From: Verrucomicrobiota bacterium
Lineage (GTDB): Bacteria > Chlamydiota > Chlamydiia > Chlamydiales > SM23-39
Assembly (NCBI GenBank): GCA_018239895.1
Contig: JAFEGL010000003.1
Coordinates: forward strand, 186,001-250,000
Length of the DNA stretch: 64,000 bases
Direction: 5' to 3'
A program made the position numbers and the translations under genes. Positions 18,861 to 28,421 of this stretch are shown here, in pieces (within the stretch, counting starts at the first letter, position 1; the number at the start of each line of letters is the position of its first letter). The notes under the pieces are model-generated. The model ran no database searches. It was not told the origin of the DNA and was given only the letters and a program-made list of their open reading frames with translations.

Positions 18861-19649
18861 TTAAAAATAGGCCAACCGAATAGTCCGGAAGCGAATCGTC
18901 TGATCGTCTTCGATCATGCGTCCTTGCGACAATTCTTCGATTTCCTTGTCTGTTAGCCGAAAAAGAATCGCTCTAATCTTTTTTTTGTCTTTGATCCGGG
19001 CCATCAAATTTTTTGAAGCCTTATTGAATCGGATATGTTGCCTAATTAGCCGAGTTAAAGCAAGAGTGAGTAAAATTGTGGGAGGAATAAAATTTCCTAT
19101 AACAGCCCCGATTGCCGTGCTGGTTAAAAACAAGAGAGCTTCCCAAGGTCGTCGAAGGATGGGTCCCAATACCCTTCGCCATCTGGCGCTCGAGGTAAAA
19201 TAGGCAAAAAATTCTTCGTTTTTAGGCTCCTGGAATGCACATCGAGCCGCATGAACCGCTTCGTGAGCGAGAATCTCATCTCTGCTGTAGAGCCGCAAAA
19301 AACTCCCTTTCCGAAACCCTTTGCGCAATTGGACCACGCACAAGGGGCCCGGTTTCGAATCGATGATCCAACTAGCAGCTCCTTGCCAAGGGGCAAGCTT
19401 GCGATTGGAATAAAATGCGACGATAGAGTGAGGTTTAAAATCGTAGATTTCCTGTAAATGATGAGAAACCCAGTCCCAGTGAGGTTGCGGAACCCGATCC
19501 ATTTCTTGAAACTCGGCTGGAGGAGCTCTAAAAAAAGTTTCCGCGGCATGAACTCTGGCCTGAAATTCCATTTCCGTCTCATCTGGACCTGGGATAAATC
19601 CTTTTTGGTTCAAGGCGAGCAGTTCTTGGTCGGTCACGGCAGTTCCCAT
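18861..19649 (-). CDS. HExxH membrane protein, putative zinc metallopeptidase
   Basis: A 262-aa protein of no family I can name. The motif DEILAHEAVHAARCAF gives HEAVH (His129, Glu130, His133), and Glu145/146 in KNEEFFAY is a candidate third zinc ligand, a gluzincin-like arrangement. A hydrophobic hairpin follows (ALLFLTSTAIGAVIGNFIPP and TILLTLALTRLI), then a basic tail. There is no signal peptide, so the active site probably faces the cytoplasm. Its start overlaps the TPS-domain gene by 16 bases, and the Kdo hydroxylase gene follows 21 bases after its stop. It could be an intramembrane-associated protease or a lineage-specific protein. Confidence 0.6.
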   Translation of the reverse strand: MGTAVTDQELLALNQKGFIPGPDETEMEFQARVHAAETFFRAPPAEFQEMDRVPQPHWDWVSHHLQEIYDFKPHSIVAFYSNRKLAPWQGAASWIIDSKPGPLCVVQLRKGFRKGSFLRLYSRDEILAHEAVHAARCAFQEPKNEEFFAYFTSSARWRRVLGPILRRPWEALLFLTSTAIGAVIGNFIPPTILLTLALTRLIRQHIRFNKASKNLMARIKDKKKIRAILFRLTDKEIEELSQGRMIEDDQTIRFRTIRLAYF

Positions 19650-20404
19650 AGGTAGGGGGCTTTTGCTTCGATTTTTCCTTGGATCTTCCCGTGGTTTATT
19701 AAAGCCGCATCAGAAAACGCTTGGATCTCTTCCCCTGCGATTTCTCCATTGATTTTGACGATCCGTGTCTTTTCTCCGCCGATCAAAATCATTTTTCCTA
19801 CAATAGAGCTTTCCTTTTGGAGGTCGATATATTCAGCTTGGATAAAAGCTGTCTCTGCAACCACAGCCCCTGAGTGAATAATGGTCGATCCAGGCATCGC
19901 CAGTGCCTGTAACCCATCAAATCTCTCCAATGGCTTTTCCAGTGCAGTGCCAAGCAACTGTACATCTGTTCCCTCGAAGCTGCCTTGATTTTGGATCTCG
20001 CCCCCTTCCAACCGGATCAGATTCCCTTGAATCGCCCCTTGATTGACTACTAACCCTCCTGAAAAAATCTCGACTACAGGAGCCTGAAGAAGGGCTGTCA
20101 ATCCAACATAAATGCCTTCCGGACTTCGCAAGTGAACTCTTGTTCTGGAGACGATCTCTCCCCGTATGCGGCTCGGACAGGATTCGGCATGATTTTCTAC
20201 ATTACCTATAAACTCGACCGCCTCATCGGGGTCGATCGAAAAATGTTCCCACAAGATTTTCGAATCGTCCCTAGCCGTTACAAATAATTTTTTGTCTGAC
20301 TCCTCAAAGTAAACCTCTCCCACTAAAACCGAGGGGTTGTAAGGCAGGCCCCAAAGGGTGAGCCCAAAATTGAAAAACCATAAAAATTTCTGAAAAATTT
20401 GCAT
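19634..20404 (-). CDS. Short TPS-domain (filamentous hemagglutinin N-terminal-like) exported protein
   Basis: A 256-aa protein with an N-terminal hydrophobic signal (FLWFFNFGLTLWGLP). Residues 49-120 match the two-partner-secretion pattern: KILWEHFSIDPDEAVEF, then RIRGEIVSRTRVHLRSPEGI and GGLVVNQG, where SPEG (94-97) stands for the classical NPNG. Residues 120-250 repeat beta-helix-like strands (NQGAIQGNLI, GGEIQNQGSF, NHGKIQGKI). Real TpsA adhesins are ten times longer, so this is a miniature or trimmed version. No TpsB transporter gene is present. First gene of the operon ending in the Kdo hydroxylase; divergent from topA with a 50-base gap. Confidence 0.6.
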   Translation of the reverse strand: MQIFQKFLWFFNFGLTLWGLPYNPSVLVGEVYFEESDKKLFVTARDDSKILWEHFSIDPDEAVEFIGNVENHAESCPSRIRGEIVSRTRVHLRSPEGIYVGLTALLQAPVVEIFSGGLVVNQGAIQGNLIRLEGGEIQNQGSFEGTDVQLLGTALEKPLERFDGLQALAMPGSTIIHSGAVVAETAFIQAEYIDLQKESSIVGKMILIGGEKTRIVKINGEIAGEEIQAFSDAALINHGKIQGKIEAKAPYLWELP

Positions 20405-20454
20405 ATTGATGAAGAATCGGCTACCATCTGTCGGGTTTAAGGAATCTTACATTT

Positions 20455-23007
20455 ATGGGGAAAGCCCTAGTTATTGTCGAGTCTCCAGCGAAAATCAAGA
20501 CACTCAAAAAGTTTCTTGGTCCCGATTATTTTTTTGAATCTTCGGTCGGACATATAAGAGACCTCCCTCAAAAAGAGTTCGGCATCGACATCGAGCACGA
20601 CTTCGAGCCCAAATACGTGATGATGCCCGACAAGAAGGATGTCATCAAAAAGCTTCAAGATGCCGCGAAGAAAGCCGACATCGTCTACCTCTCCCCCGAT
20701 CCTGACCGCGAAGGGGAGGCGATCGCCTGGCACATTGCTTCAATTCTTCCTAAAAACACCAAAATCAAAAGAGCTGCCTTCCAATCGATCACGAAGGATG
20801 CAGTCCAGACCTCGCTGGACAATCCCCGCGATATCGATATGGATCTGGTCAACGCGCAGCAAGCCCGCCGCCTCCTGGACCGGATCGTAGGCTATAAAAT
20901 CTCTCCGATTCTGGCCCGACGCGTAAAGCGGGGGAGCCAAGGGACCTCGGCTGGCCGGGTTCAATCGGTCGCCCTAAAACTGGTCGTCGACCGGGAAAAG
21001 GAGATCGAAGCCTTCATCCCCGTCGAATATTGGAATATCGCCGCCCTCCTGTCGACCAAACCGGCCGAAAAACCTTTCCATGCATCTCTCCATTCGGTCA
21101 ATGGCCTCAAAGTCGAAAAGGAGAAAACAGGTTCAAAAGAGTGCTATTTAATTTCCAACGAACAGACGGCCAAAGAGGTCGTAGATCGGCTGAAAAAGGC
21201 CCACTACAAAGTCGGTTCGGTCGAGAAGAAGGAAAAGAAGAGAAACCCTGTCCCTCCCTTCATCACATCGACTTTGCAACAGGAGGCCTCTCGCCACTAC
21301 GGATTCTCCGTCTCCCGGACCATGAACATCGCTCAGGGACTCTATGAGGGGATCGACATGGGTCATGAAGGATCCGAGGGTCTTATCACCTACATGCGTA
21401 CCGACTCGGTCAACATTGCTCCCGAAGCGATCTCGGCCGCCCGCCGTTACATCCAAAACCACTTCGGCCCTGAATATCTCCCTGATCAGCCTCGAGTCTA
21501 CGCCTCAAAGAAATCGGCGCAAGAAGCCCACGAAGGTATCCGACCAACAAACCTCGCCCGCGATCCTGAAAAAATCCGCCAATATTTAAGCCCCGAAGAA
21601 TATAAACTCTATCTCCTCATTTGGCGCCGCTTCATTGCCTCGCAAATGAACCCAGCTATCTACGACACAGTCTCCGCAGATATCGAGACCAACCAAGACA
21701 TCGTCTTGCGCGCTACAGGATCGGTCATCAAATTCAATGGATATCTGGCCGCCTACGAAGAGAAGAAGGACAAAGGGCAGCATGAAGAAGATGATGAGAA
21801 TGCAAAAATTCTTCCGCCCCTTGAAGTCGGAATGCCCCTCAATTTGCGGGACCTAACTTCTACTCAATCGTTCACCAAGCCGCCTCCACGCTTCACTGAG
21901 GCTTCTCTCGTCAAGGAACTCGAGCGGCTCGGCATCGGAAGGCCGTCCACATACGCGGCCATCATGAATAAAATCCAAAGCCGCGACTACACAACGAAAG
22001 AGCAAACCGCTCTCAAGCCGACCGATCTGGGAAAAGTGATCTGCCAAATGCTGGAAGAGAACTTTGCGCCAATCATGGATGTCACGTTTACCGCGCAGAT
22101 GGAAGACCAGCTGGAGCAGGTAGCGGAACACAACAAGAACTGGAAAGAACTCATCGCCACCTTCTGGGGCGATTTCAATCCCCTCGTAGAAAAAGCAGAA
22201 AAAGAGGCAGTCGTCCCCAAAGTGACGACCGATATCGACTGCCCGAAGTGCGGCCACAAACTGCAAAAAATCTGGGCCCGGAACAAGTATTTCTATGGAT
22301 GCAGCAACTATCCCGAGTGCGATTTCACAGCTCCGATCGAGGCCGTTAGCTTCGACAAATCCGAATACGACCCGAATTTCAACTGGGATCAACTTTGCCC
22401 CACCTGCGGCGCCTCGATGACTCTCCGACATGGCCGATTTGGTCCGTTTTTGGGCTGTTCCCGCTATCCAGACTGCAAAGGGATAGTCAACATCCCGAAA
22501 AAGGGAGAAGCCGTTTTTAACCAAGAAGCGATGCCTTCTTGCCCAGCGATCGGATGCGATGGCCGCATCACCGCCCGCAAGTCCCGTTTTGGCAAGACCT
22601 TCTTCTCCTGCTCGAACTATCCCGATTGCGACGTGATTGGCAATTCACCTGAAGAGCTACCGCAAAAATATGCCAACCACCCCAAAACTCCCTACGTCAA
22701 AAAGGGGCGCAGAGGGAAAAAAGCCGCCACAAAAGAGAAAGCTCCCGCAAAAAAATCCAAGGCTAAACCAAAACAGCCTGCCTACAAGCTTTCCAAAGAG
22801 CTTTCTGAAGTGCTGGGTGTCGCCGAGTCATCGCGCATAGAAGCAACGAAACTCTTGTGGGATTACATCAAATCGCACAATCTTCAGGATGCGAAGAACA
22901 AACGGCTCATCGTGCCCGATTCGAAGCTCGCCAAAGTCCTCGGAACCAAGGAGCCGGTCGACATGATGAAATTATCAGGTCTGTTGTCAAAACACTTTAA
23001 GAAATGA
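20455..23007 (+). CDS. topA: DNA topoisomerase I with C-terminal SWIB domain
   Basis: Type IA topoisomerase of 850 aa that relaxes negative supercoils. The Toprim domain starts GKALVIVESPAKIKTL and contains SPDPDREGEAIAWH. The catalytic tyrosine is Tyr313 in EGLITYMRTDS. Three C4-type zinc ribbons follow (CPKCGHKL..CSNYPEC, CPTCGASM..CSRYPDC, CPAIGCDGR..CSNYPDC). A Lys/Ala-rich linker (about 745-770) leads to a SWIB domain (about 780-850). This TopA-SWIB fusion is a hallmark of the Chlamydiae. The stop overlaps the next ORF as ATGA, so the glycan locus begins directly coupled to topA. Confidence 0.97.
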   Translation: MGKALVIVESPAKIKTLKKFLGPDYFFESSVGHIRDLPQKEFGIDIEHDFEPKYVMMPDKKDVIKKLQDAAKKADIVYLSPDPDREGEAIAWHIASILPKNTKIKRAAFQSITKDAVQTSLDNPRDIDMDLVNAQQARRLLDRIVGYKISPILARRVKRGSQGTSAGRVQSVALKLVVDREKEIEAFIPVEYWNIAALLSTKPAEKPFHASLHSVNGLKVEKEKTGSKECYLISNEQTAKEVVDRLKKAHYKVGSVEKKEKKRNPVPPFITSTLQQEASRHYGFSVSRTMNIAQGLYEGIDMGHEGSEGLITYMRTDSVNIAPEAISAARRYIQNHFGPEYLPDQPRVYASKKSAQEAHEGIRPTNLARDPEKIRQYLSPEEYKLYLLIWRRFIASQMNPAIYDTVSADIETNQDIVLRATGSVIKFNGYLAAYEEKKDKGQHEEDDENAKILPPLEVGMPLNLRDLTSTQSFTKPPPRFTEASLVKELERLGIGRPSTYAAIMNKIQSRDYTTKEQTALKPTDLGKVICQMLEENFAPIMDVTFTAQMEDQLEQVAEHNKNWKELIATFWGDFNPLVEKAEKEAVVPKVTTDIDCPKCGHKLQKIWARNKYFYGCSNYPECDFTAPIEAVSFDKSEYDPNFNWDQLCPTCGASMTLRHGRFGPFLGCSRYPDCKGIVNIPKKGEAVFNQEAMPSCPAIGCDGRITARKSRFGKTFFSCSNYPDCDVIGNSPEELPQKYANHPKTPYVKKGRRGKKAATKEKAPAKKSKAKPKQPAYKLSKELSEVLGVAESSRIEATKLLWDYIKSHNLQDAKNKRLIVPDSKLAKVLGTKEPVDMMKLSGLLSKHFKK

Positions 23008-24194
23008 TCTCTTTTAGGATCAGATCTCTCTCATCTTTTTTTTCTAAAAGCACCATTTTTATTCTCCTTTGGCTTTTTCTCCTGGTTTTTCCCAAAGGAG
23101 GCATCAAAGCAGGTGGAATTCCAATTACTTGGGGGTATCTGCTCTTGGGCGGCGTTTCACTGTTTCTCTTGTTTCGATGCCGTTTCAATATATCGCGCCC
23201 TCCCTTCCTAGCGTTGCTTTTTCTTATCCCGTTCCAGCTGATAGCTATCTATACTTTTGCATCAAATGGGATAGAAAATTTCGGATTCGCAGCCTCGTTC
23301 TTTGTTGGATTTATCTTCTTGCCGACTGTTTTTTTATTCATCTTGTTCGATTACATTGAGAATATTGACATCGATCAGTTAACCAAACTAATCAAAACTG
23401 GAATTCTATTTGTTAGCACTTATGGAATTATTTTATTCACTATAAAGCTTACAACCGGGAAATTAATTGAAATACCATTCTTAACAATCAACTACCACGA
23501 CATGGGAGAAATTGAAAATAAATGCAATGAAAGAGGATTTATTTTCAAACTAATATCTACCTACAACAATGGAAACCTTTATGGAATCAGCTTGCTCATT
23601 TTCTTTCCTCTCTATTGTCACTTAGAAAAATATACATGGAAAAAGAGCCTCGTTATTTCATCCCTCCTTCTAACTTTCTCAAGAACTGTCTGGATTGGAT
23701 TGATTTTCAGCGGGTTCATTTCAGCTTTTTTTTTGTCGAAAAATCAAAAAACTAAATTCTTAAAATTAATCATATTTCCTATATTAATCATTTCTGTTTT
23801 ATTAATATTTTCAATTTGTGTTGGTTTTGATTTGAATTTCCTCCTAGATCGGAGCTTAGGAGGTCGCTCGGAACAATTTCAAGTTTTAAAAGAAGCAACT
23901 TTCTTTTCGGGCAAGCCATTTATTGGGATTCTTGAAATCGTCTATTTAGGGATTCTTGAACAGTTTGGTGTGCTAGGACTTGTTTTCTATATTGCGGCAA
24001 TTTTCAGCCCGATTGTTCTTTGCTTCCTTTTCTACTCCCAAATGTCCCAGCTTAGAATGTCAGCTTTGTGCGGTCTACTTACGTATCTTTTTGTTTCTTT
24101 ATCAGATGGAGCGCTCCTTTTTATCCCCGTTTTGGCGTTTTTTTGGTTTCTGGCAGCCCTTTCCCTGTCTCGCAATTTTTGCTTTAAACCGTAA
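23004..24194 (+). CDS. O-antigen ligase/polymerase-like membrane protein
   Basis: A 396-aa protein with about ten to twelve hydrophobic segments and few charged loops, resembling WaaL/Wzy enzymes that ligate or polymerise undecaprenyl-linked glycans at the periplasmic face. A large loop near the end (FDLNFLLDRSLGGRSEQFQVLKEATFFSGKPFIG) contains the typical arginine-rich GRSEQF element of O-antigen ligases. The ATG overlaps the topA stop by 4 bases. The coding sequence is strongly A+T-rich compared with topA. Its 3' end overlaps the convergent manC gene by 11 bases. Ligase and polymerase cannot be told apart here. Confidence 0.78.
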   Translation: MISFRIRSLSSFFSKSTIFILLWLFLLVFPKGGIKAGGIPITWGYLLLGGVSLFLLFRCRFNISRPPFLALLFLIPFQLIAIYTFASNGIENFGFAASFFVGFIFLPTVFLFILFDYIENIDIDQLTKLIKTGILFVSTYGIILFTIKLTTGKLIEIPFLTINYHDMGEIENKCNERGFIFKLISTYNNGNLYGISLLIFFPLYCHLEKYTWKKSLVISSLLLTFSRTVWIGLIFSGFISAFFLSKNQKTKFLKLIIFPILIISVLLIFSICVGFDLNFLLDRSLGGRSEQFQVLKEATFFSGKPFIGILEIVYLGILEQFGVLGLVFYIAAIFSPIVLCFLFYSQMSQLRMSALCGLLTYLFVSLSDGALLFIPVLAFFWFLAALSLSRNFCFKP

Positions 24195-25215
24195 CTTTGC
24201 GGGATTCTAGTTCTTTTATGATCTCTCTTACTTTCTGAGATTGGCCTCTTTTAGCAATCAAAATAGCCCCCTCAGTTTCAACGATGATGACGTCATCGAG
24301 ACCGAGAGTCGCGATAGTCCGTTTTTCTCCCATAATAAAACAATTTTGTGTTTCAAAATCCAATACATTCCCAACTTTGACATTTCCGTTCATGTCTTTT
24401 TCCATGACTTCGTAAACGTTATCCCATGTGCCTACATCAGACCATGTAATAGGCAGAGGACAGGCTACGATGTTGTTGGCTTTTTCGATGAGCCCATAAT
24501 CGATGGATAGGTCTTGCAATGAGTCGAATTTTGCTAAACAGTCGGCCCAGCTCCAGCGTTTAAGTTCTGCCATTTCGGGTATATGTTTTTCGATTGAATC
24601 CCAAAAAGTTTGGATAGAAAACACAAACATGCCTGAATTCCAGTAGTATTTTGGGTTCGTGATGAATTGCTGAGCTCGGCTCAAGTTCGGTTTTTCGACA
24701 AACTGGTCGACATGATAAGTAAAGTCATCAAATGCCCTTCCAATTTTAATATAACCAAATCCGGTGTCTGGTTTTGTTGGCCGGATTCCAAACGTGATAA
24801 TTTTATCTTTTGTTACTGTGTTCCGAATTTTTTTTAGATAATCAAGAAAAAGACTGTTTGGTTCTATGAGGTGATCAGAGGGAATTACTAATACCGAATC
24901 ATCAAGCTTAGCGTTAGTAAACTCTTCCAGATACCGAATCGATAGAGCAATGGCGGGAGCTGTGTTTCTTCTCGCTGGTTCAACTAATATATGAATTCCA
25001 GAAATCGATTTTAATTGGTTGGCTACTAGAGCTTCGTATTTGAGATTAGTGGCTATGACGATTTCATTAGAATTGAATTCTGATACGAATCGCTGTACCG
25101 TTTGTTGAATGAGAGAGTTCTCTTTACCCAACTTGAGAAATTGTTTCGGATATTCTTGTTTAGACAGCGGCCATAGACGAGTTCCTCCCCCGCCTGCTAA
25201 AATCACTATTTTCAT
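24184..25215 (-). CDS. manC: Mannose-1-phosphate guanylyltransferase
   Basis: Makes GDP-mannose from GTP and mannose-1-phosphate. The product from the ATG at 25215 is 343 aa and opens MKIVILAGGGGTRLWPLSKQEYPKQFL, the classical pyrophosphorylase signature. VEKPNLSRAQQFI and WNSGMFVFSIQTFW follow, as in GMP enzymes. The phosphomannose-isomerase domain of bifunctional ManC/AlgA is absent. The open frame continues 93 codons upstream, but that part lies inside the previous gene; the chosen start has GGAG 7 bases before it. It overlaps the upstream glycosyltransferase by 56 bases. It feeds Gmd and the mannosyltransferases of the same operon. Confidence 0.93.
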   Translation of the reverse strand: MKIVILAGGGGTRLWPLSKQEYPKQFLKLGKENSLIQQTVQRFVSEFNSNEIVIATNLKYEALVANQLKSISGIHILVEPARRNTAPAIALSIRYLEEFTNAKLDDSVLVIPSDHLIEPNSLFLDYLKKIRNTVTKDKIITFGIRPTKPDTGFGYIKIGRAFDDFTYHVDQFVEKPNLSRAQQFITNPKYYWNSGMFVFSIQTFWDSIEKHIPEMAELKRWSWADCLAKFDSLQDLSIDYGLIEKANNIVACPLPITWSDVGTWDNVYEVMEKDMNGNVKVGNVLDFETQNCFIMGEKRTIATLGLDDVIIVETEGAILIAKRGQSQKVREIIKELESRKVTV

Positions 25216-26329
25216 TGATCGCTCCATTTTTAAATAGGCTGTACTGATTTTCGACAAATGTGCGAAATTCCGATACGAACCTCTCGCGGCTGAATTTTTC
25301 AGCTTGGGCTCGAACTTGAAACGAATTAAATTCCCGTCCTTCAAAATCGTCAATAGCTCGCAAAATAGAGGCCACCGATTGCTCTTCAAAAAAAACGCCC
25401 GAGATGTTTTTAGAGACAGTTTCTGTAAGTCCACCTCTCCCATAGGCAATAACAGGAGTTCCACAAGCCATAGCTTCAACCGGGAGAATGCCAAAATCTT
25501 CTAGAGCTGCGTAAACGAATCCTTTAGCTCTTTGAAGATAATGCCGCAAAACAGAATCGTCTTGAAATCCTAAAAACTCGATGTTAGATTTTGCCTTCTC
25601 TCTGATTTTCTTCTCATCGGGACCCGACCCAATTACAATCAGCCTTTTGTCTGGCATCGCTGAAAATGCCTCCACAATTAGATCCATTCGCTTGTAGGGA
25701 ACCATCCTTGATGCAGTAAGATAATACCCTTCTTTCTTTGAAAATAGAGGAAATGAATCAGTTTCTACCGGGGGATAAATAACTTTTGCATCCCTCCTGT
25801 ATATTTTTTGAATTCTCTGGGCGATGAATTTTGAATTGGCGATAAACGTATCGACGCTATTCGCCGAGCGGACATCCCAATTTCGAATATAATGAAGAAC
25901 AGCTCGCGCCAGAAATCCTTTGATTCCTTTATCAAGATTCGATTCTTCGAGATATTGGTTCATCAAATCCCAGGCATAGCGGATGGGAGTATGGCAATAG
26001 CATATGTGGAGCTGTTCATGGTGAGTCAAAGCGCCCTTTGCTACGCAATGGGAAGAGGAGAGAATAAGATCATATGCGCCTAGGTCGAACTGCTCAATAG
26101 CTAGAGGAAATAATGGGAGATAATTCCGATATTTTTTTTCAGCTCGAGGGAGTTTTTGAATGAACGATGAAATGATCTCCTTATTTGCAAAATAACTTCC
26201 TTTCAATCCCTCGTCGCTTTTAAGCAACGTATAGATAGGGCTGGGATAGATCTCATGGACGACTTGTAGATACCTCTCGCCACCGCCGAAGGGGGATACG
26301 AGCCAGTCGTGGATGAGAGCTGTCTTCAC
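25160..26329 (-). CDS. Glycosyltransferase family 4, mannosyltransferase-like (WbaZ type)
   Basis: A 389-aa GT-B retaining glycosyltransferase. It begins [28 protein letters not shown], as in WbaZ/WbdC-like mannosyltransferases, and has HICYCHTPIRYAWDL. The donor-binding half holds YLTASRMVPYKRMDLIVEAF and the EX7E segment EDFGILPVEAMACGTPVIAYGRGG. The start is GTG, overlapping the preceding gene's stop as GTGA. Adjacent manC and gmd suggest GDP-mannose or a GDP-6-deoxyhexose as donor. The last 25 codons run past the usual family end and overlap manC. Confidence 0.88.
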   Translation of the reverse strand: MKTALIHDWLVSPFGGGERYLQVVHEIYPSPIYTLLKSDEGLKGSYFANKEIISSFIQKLPRAEKKYRNYLPLFPLAIEQFDLGAYDLILSSSHCVAKGALTHHEQLHICYCHTPIRYAWDLMNQYLEESNLDKGIKGFLARAVLHYIRNWDVRSANSVDTFIANSKFIAQRIQKIYRRDAKVIYPPVETDSFPLFSKKEGYYLTASRMVPYKRMDLIVEAFSAMPDKRLIVIGSGPDEKKIREKAKSNIEFLGFQDDSVLRHYLQRAKGFVYAALEDFGILPVEAMACGTPVIAYGRGGLTETVSKNISGVFFEEQSVASILRAIDDFEGREFNSFQVRAQAEKFSRERFVSEFRTFVENQYSLFKNGAINENSDFSRRGRNSSMAAV

Positions 26330-27378
26330 AACGAACCTATCTTTTGAAAGAGAGTTCTATAACCATCTGCTGTTTTGTTCCATGAAAATTCTCTACATCT
26401 TCGGAATCCTTTGGCTTTCAAAGAATCGTTCCCTCTTCCTAAGACCTGATCCATTTGATTAGATAGCTCTTCGGCTGAACGGGGATCGAAATAGAGAGCC
26501 GCATCTGCACATACTTCGGGGATACTCGCCGAGGTCGAGGCTAGGACAGGACATCCTGAAGCCATCGCTTCCAACGGAGGCAATCCAAAACCCTCATAAA
26601 GCGACGGGAATACCAGGGCCTTTGCCGACGCATACAAACAACGAATTTCGCTTTGCGGTACCTCGCCCAAAAGATGAATCCTTTCTCTCGCCAAGCTGCT
26701 TTGAACTCGCTCAAAAATGGCTGAATCGGACGATTTTAATCCTTTGTATTTCCCCACCAAAAGTAATCTGGCATCTTTTGATTTTAAAAGCTCAAAAGCT
26801 CTAACTAGAGTTTCCAAATTCTTATGAACTTTGAAATTCCCTACGAATAGAAAATAGGGATCGTATTTTCTTACGATTTCTTCCGATTTATTCTCTGGAG
26901 AAAATTCATTCAAATTGACACCCGGATAGATTACCTGGATATTTTGTTCATCAACTTCAAGATATTTTATAATTTCAAGCTTTGAAAATTGAGAATCGGT
27001 GATTATCAGTTGAGATTTTTGGCAAGCGCCCCTCAAAAGCATCCGAGCAATGACCCTTTTTCCTCTTGAAAAGGGAATAGCAAGATGGCAAACATCGTGG
27101 ATGGTTACAATACGCTTCTTAGCTTTGATACGGAAAAGGGGAACGTTATAGTGGGGAGACCAAAATAGGTCCGAAGAAGGAATTGTTGAAGGAAATTTGA
27201 GCTGTTCCTTCAAAGAATAAATTGGAGCGCCAAAATGGACTGATTTAATTCCCTCAAAAACTCCGCCTAAAATTGTGAGATCGAAAGGAGGTTTAGAGAG
27301 GGGAAGCATTAAATTTCGGATGCACGTCCCTATTCCCGAATGGGACATCATTCGTGCATCTACACAGAGCCGGATCAT
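26326..27378 (-). CDS. Glycosyltransferase family 4 (mannosyltransferase-like)
   Basis: A 350-aa GT-B enzyme starting [24 protein letters not shown]. The C-terminal domain has [24 protein letters not shown] and the EX7E motif [24 protein letters not shown], with [16 protein letters not shown] after it. The ATG at 27378 is chosen over an open frame 34 codons longer because it forms an ATGA overlap with the gmd stop and matches the family start. Likely adds mannose or a GDP-linked 6-deoxysugar to the lipid-linked repeat unit. Confidence 0.88.
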   Translation of the reverse strand: MIRLCVDARMMSHSGIGTCIRNLMLPLSKPPFDLTILGGVFEGIKSVHFGAPIYSLKEQLKFPSTIPSSDLFWSPHYNVPLFRIKAKKRIVTIHDVCHLAIPFSRGKRVIARMLLRGACQKSQLIITDSQFSKLEIIKYLEVDEQNIQVIYPGVNLNEFSPENKSEEIVRKYDPYFLFVGNFKVHKNLETLVRAFELLKSKDARLLLVGKYKGLKSSDSAIFERVQSSLARERIHLLGEVPQSEIRCLYASAKALVFPSLYEGFGLPPLEAMASGCPVLASTSASIPEVCADAALYFDPRSAEELSNQMDQVLGRGNDSLKAKGFRRCREFSWNKTADGYRTLFQKIGSL

Positions 27379-28421
27379 CGATAAGCCATAGCAAAATCTC
27401 GCTGAGGAGCAGAGACTGCGGCAAGATCCGATTTCATCATGAGTTCTACCAGCTGTTTGACTGTCGTTTTGGACTTCCAACCCAATTTTCTGTGAGCTTT
27501 TTCGGCGTCCCCGATTAACAAATCAACTTCTGCAGGCCTAAAGAACTGGGGAGAAACTTCAATTAAAACCTTTCCGGTTTTAGAATTGATCCCCTTTTCC
27601 TGAACGCCCTCTCCTTCCCAGACCAAGGGAATATCCACGTAATTAAAAGCCCATTCGATGAATTCACGAACTGTCGTTGTTACTCCCGTCGCCAGCACAA
27701 AATCATCAGGAGATTCTTGTTGGAGCATCATCCACATCCCCTCAACAAAATCTTCTGCAAAGCCCCAATCTCTTTTCGCATCGAGATTGCCCACGATTAA
27801 TTTTTCTTGAAGGCCTAACGAGATTCTAGAAGCGGCCAACGTGATTTTTCTTGAAACGAAGGTCTCTCCTCGACGAGGGCTCTCATGGTTAAAAAGAATG
27901 CCGTTACAAGCGTATATTCCATACGCCTCACGGTAATTAACGACGATCCAATAGGCGTATAATTTTGCCACTCCGTAAGGCGACCTGGGATGAAACGGAG
28001 TCATTTCGTTTTGTGGTGTTTCTTTAATTTTCCCAAATAATTCAGATGTAGAGGCTTGGTAAAAACGAATTTTAGGATCGAAGCTTCTGATGATATCTAA
28101 AATTCTTAATACGCCGATCCCATCGATATCTGCCGTATATTCCGGCACTTCAAAGGAAACTTTCACGTGGCTCATCGCAGCTAAGTTGTAGATTTCATTA
28201 GGCCGAGTCTCTTCAATGACCCGCTTCAGACTCATGGAATCACCTAAATCGCCTTCATGAAGAAAGAAATTTCGATCGGAAATAAGATGCCCAATCCTTT
28301 CCCGATTTAAAGATGAGGATCTCCTGACAAGGCCATGGACCCTATAGCCCTTTTGTAATAAGAATTCGGCTAAATATGAACCATCTTGCCCGGTAACTCC
28401 AGTAATCAGAGCTCTTTTCAT
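27375..28421 (-). CDS. gmd: GDP-mannose 4,6-dehydratase
   Basis: Converts GDP-D-mannose to GDP-4-keto-6-deoxy-D-mannose, precursor of GDP-rhamnose, GDP-fucose or GDP-perosamine. The 348-aa extended SDR has the NADP motif [19 protein letters not shown], the RRSSSLN loop, STSELFGK and [10 protein letters not shown] (Tyr-x3-Lys), and [16 protein letters not shown], all specific to Gmd. Translationally coupled on both sides by 4-base overlaps. A dedicated reductase (Rmd or Fcl) is not next to it; one of the epimerase-type genes further along may serve. Confidence 0.95.
   Translation of the reverse strand: MKRALITGVTGQDGSYLAEFLLQKGYRVHGLVRRSSSLNRERIGHLISDRNFFLHEGDLGDSMSLKRVIEETRPNEIYNLAAMSHVKVSFEVPEYTADIDGIGVLRILDIIRSFDPKIRFYQASTSELFGKIKETPQNEMTPFHPRSPYGVAKLYAYWIVVNYREAYGIYACNGILFNHESPRRGETFVSRKITLAASRISLGLQEKLIVGNLDAKRDWGFAEDFVEGMWMMLQQESPDDFVLATGVTTTVREFIEWAFNYVDIPLVWEGEGVQEKGINSKTGKVLIEVSPQFFRPAEVDLLIGDAEKAHRKLGWKSKTTVKQLVELMMKSDLAAVSAPQRDFAMAYR

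Noticed and set aside
21853-22524. Minus-strand open frame of 223 codons
   Set aside because: Antisense to the zinc-ribbon part of topA; no independent evidence.
24184-25494. A 436-aa reading of manC with a 93-residue N-terminal extension
   Set aside because: The extension overlaps the C-terminal coding part of the upstream glycosyltransferase and has no resemblance to the family; MKIVILAGGGG with a GGAG site is the natural start.
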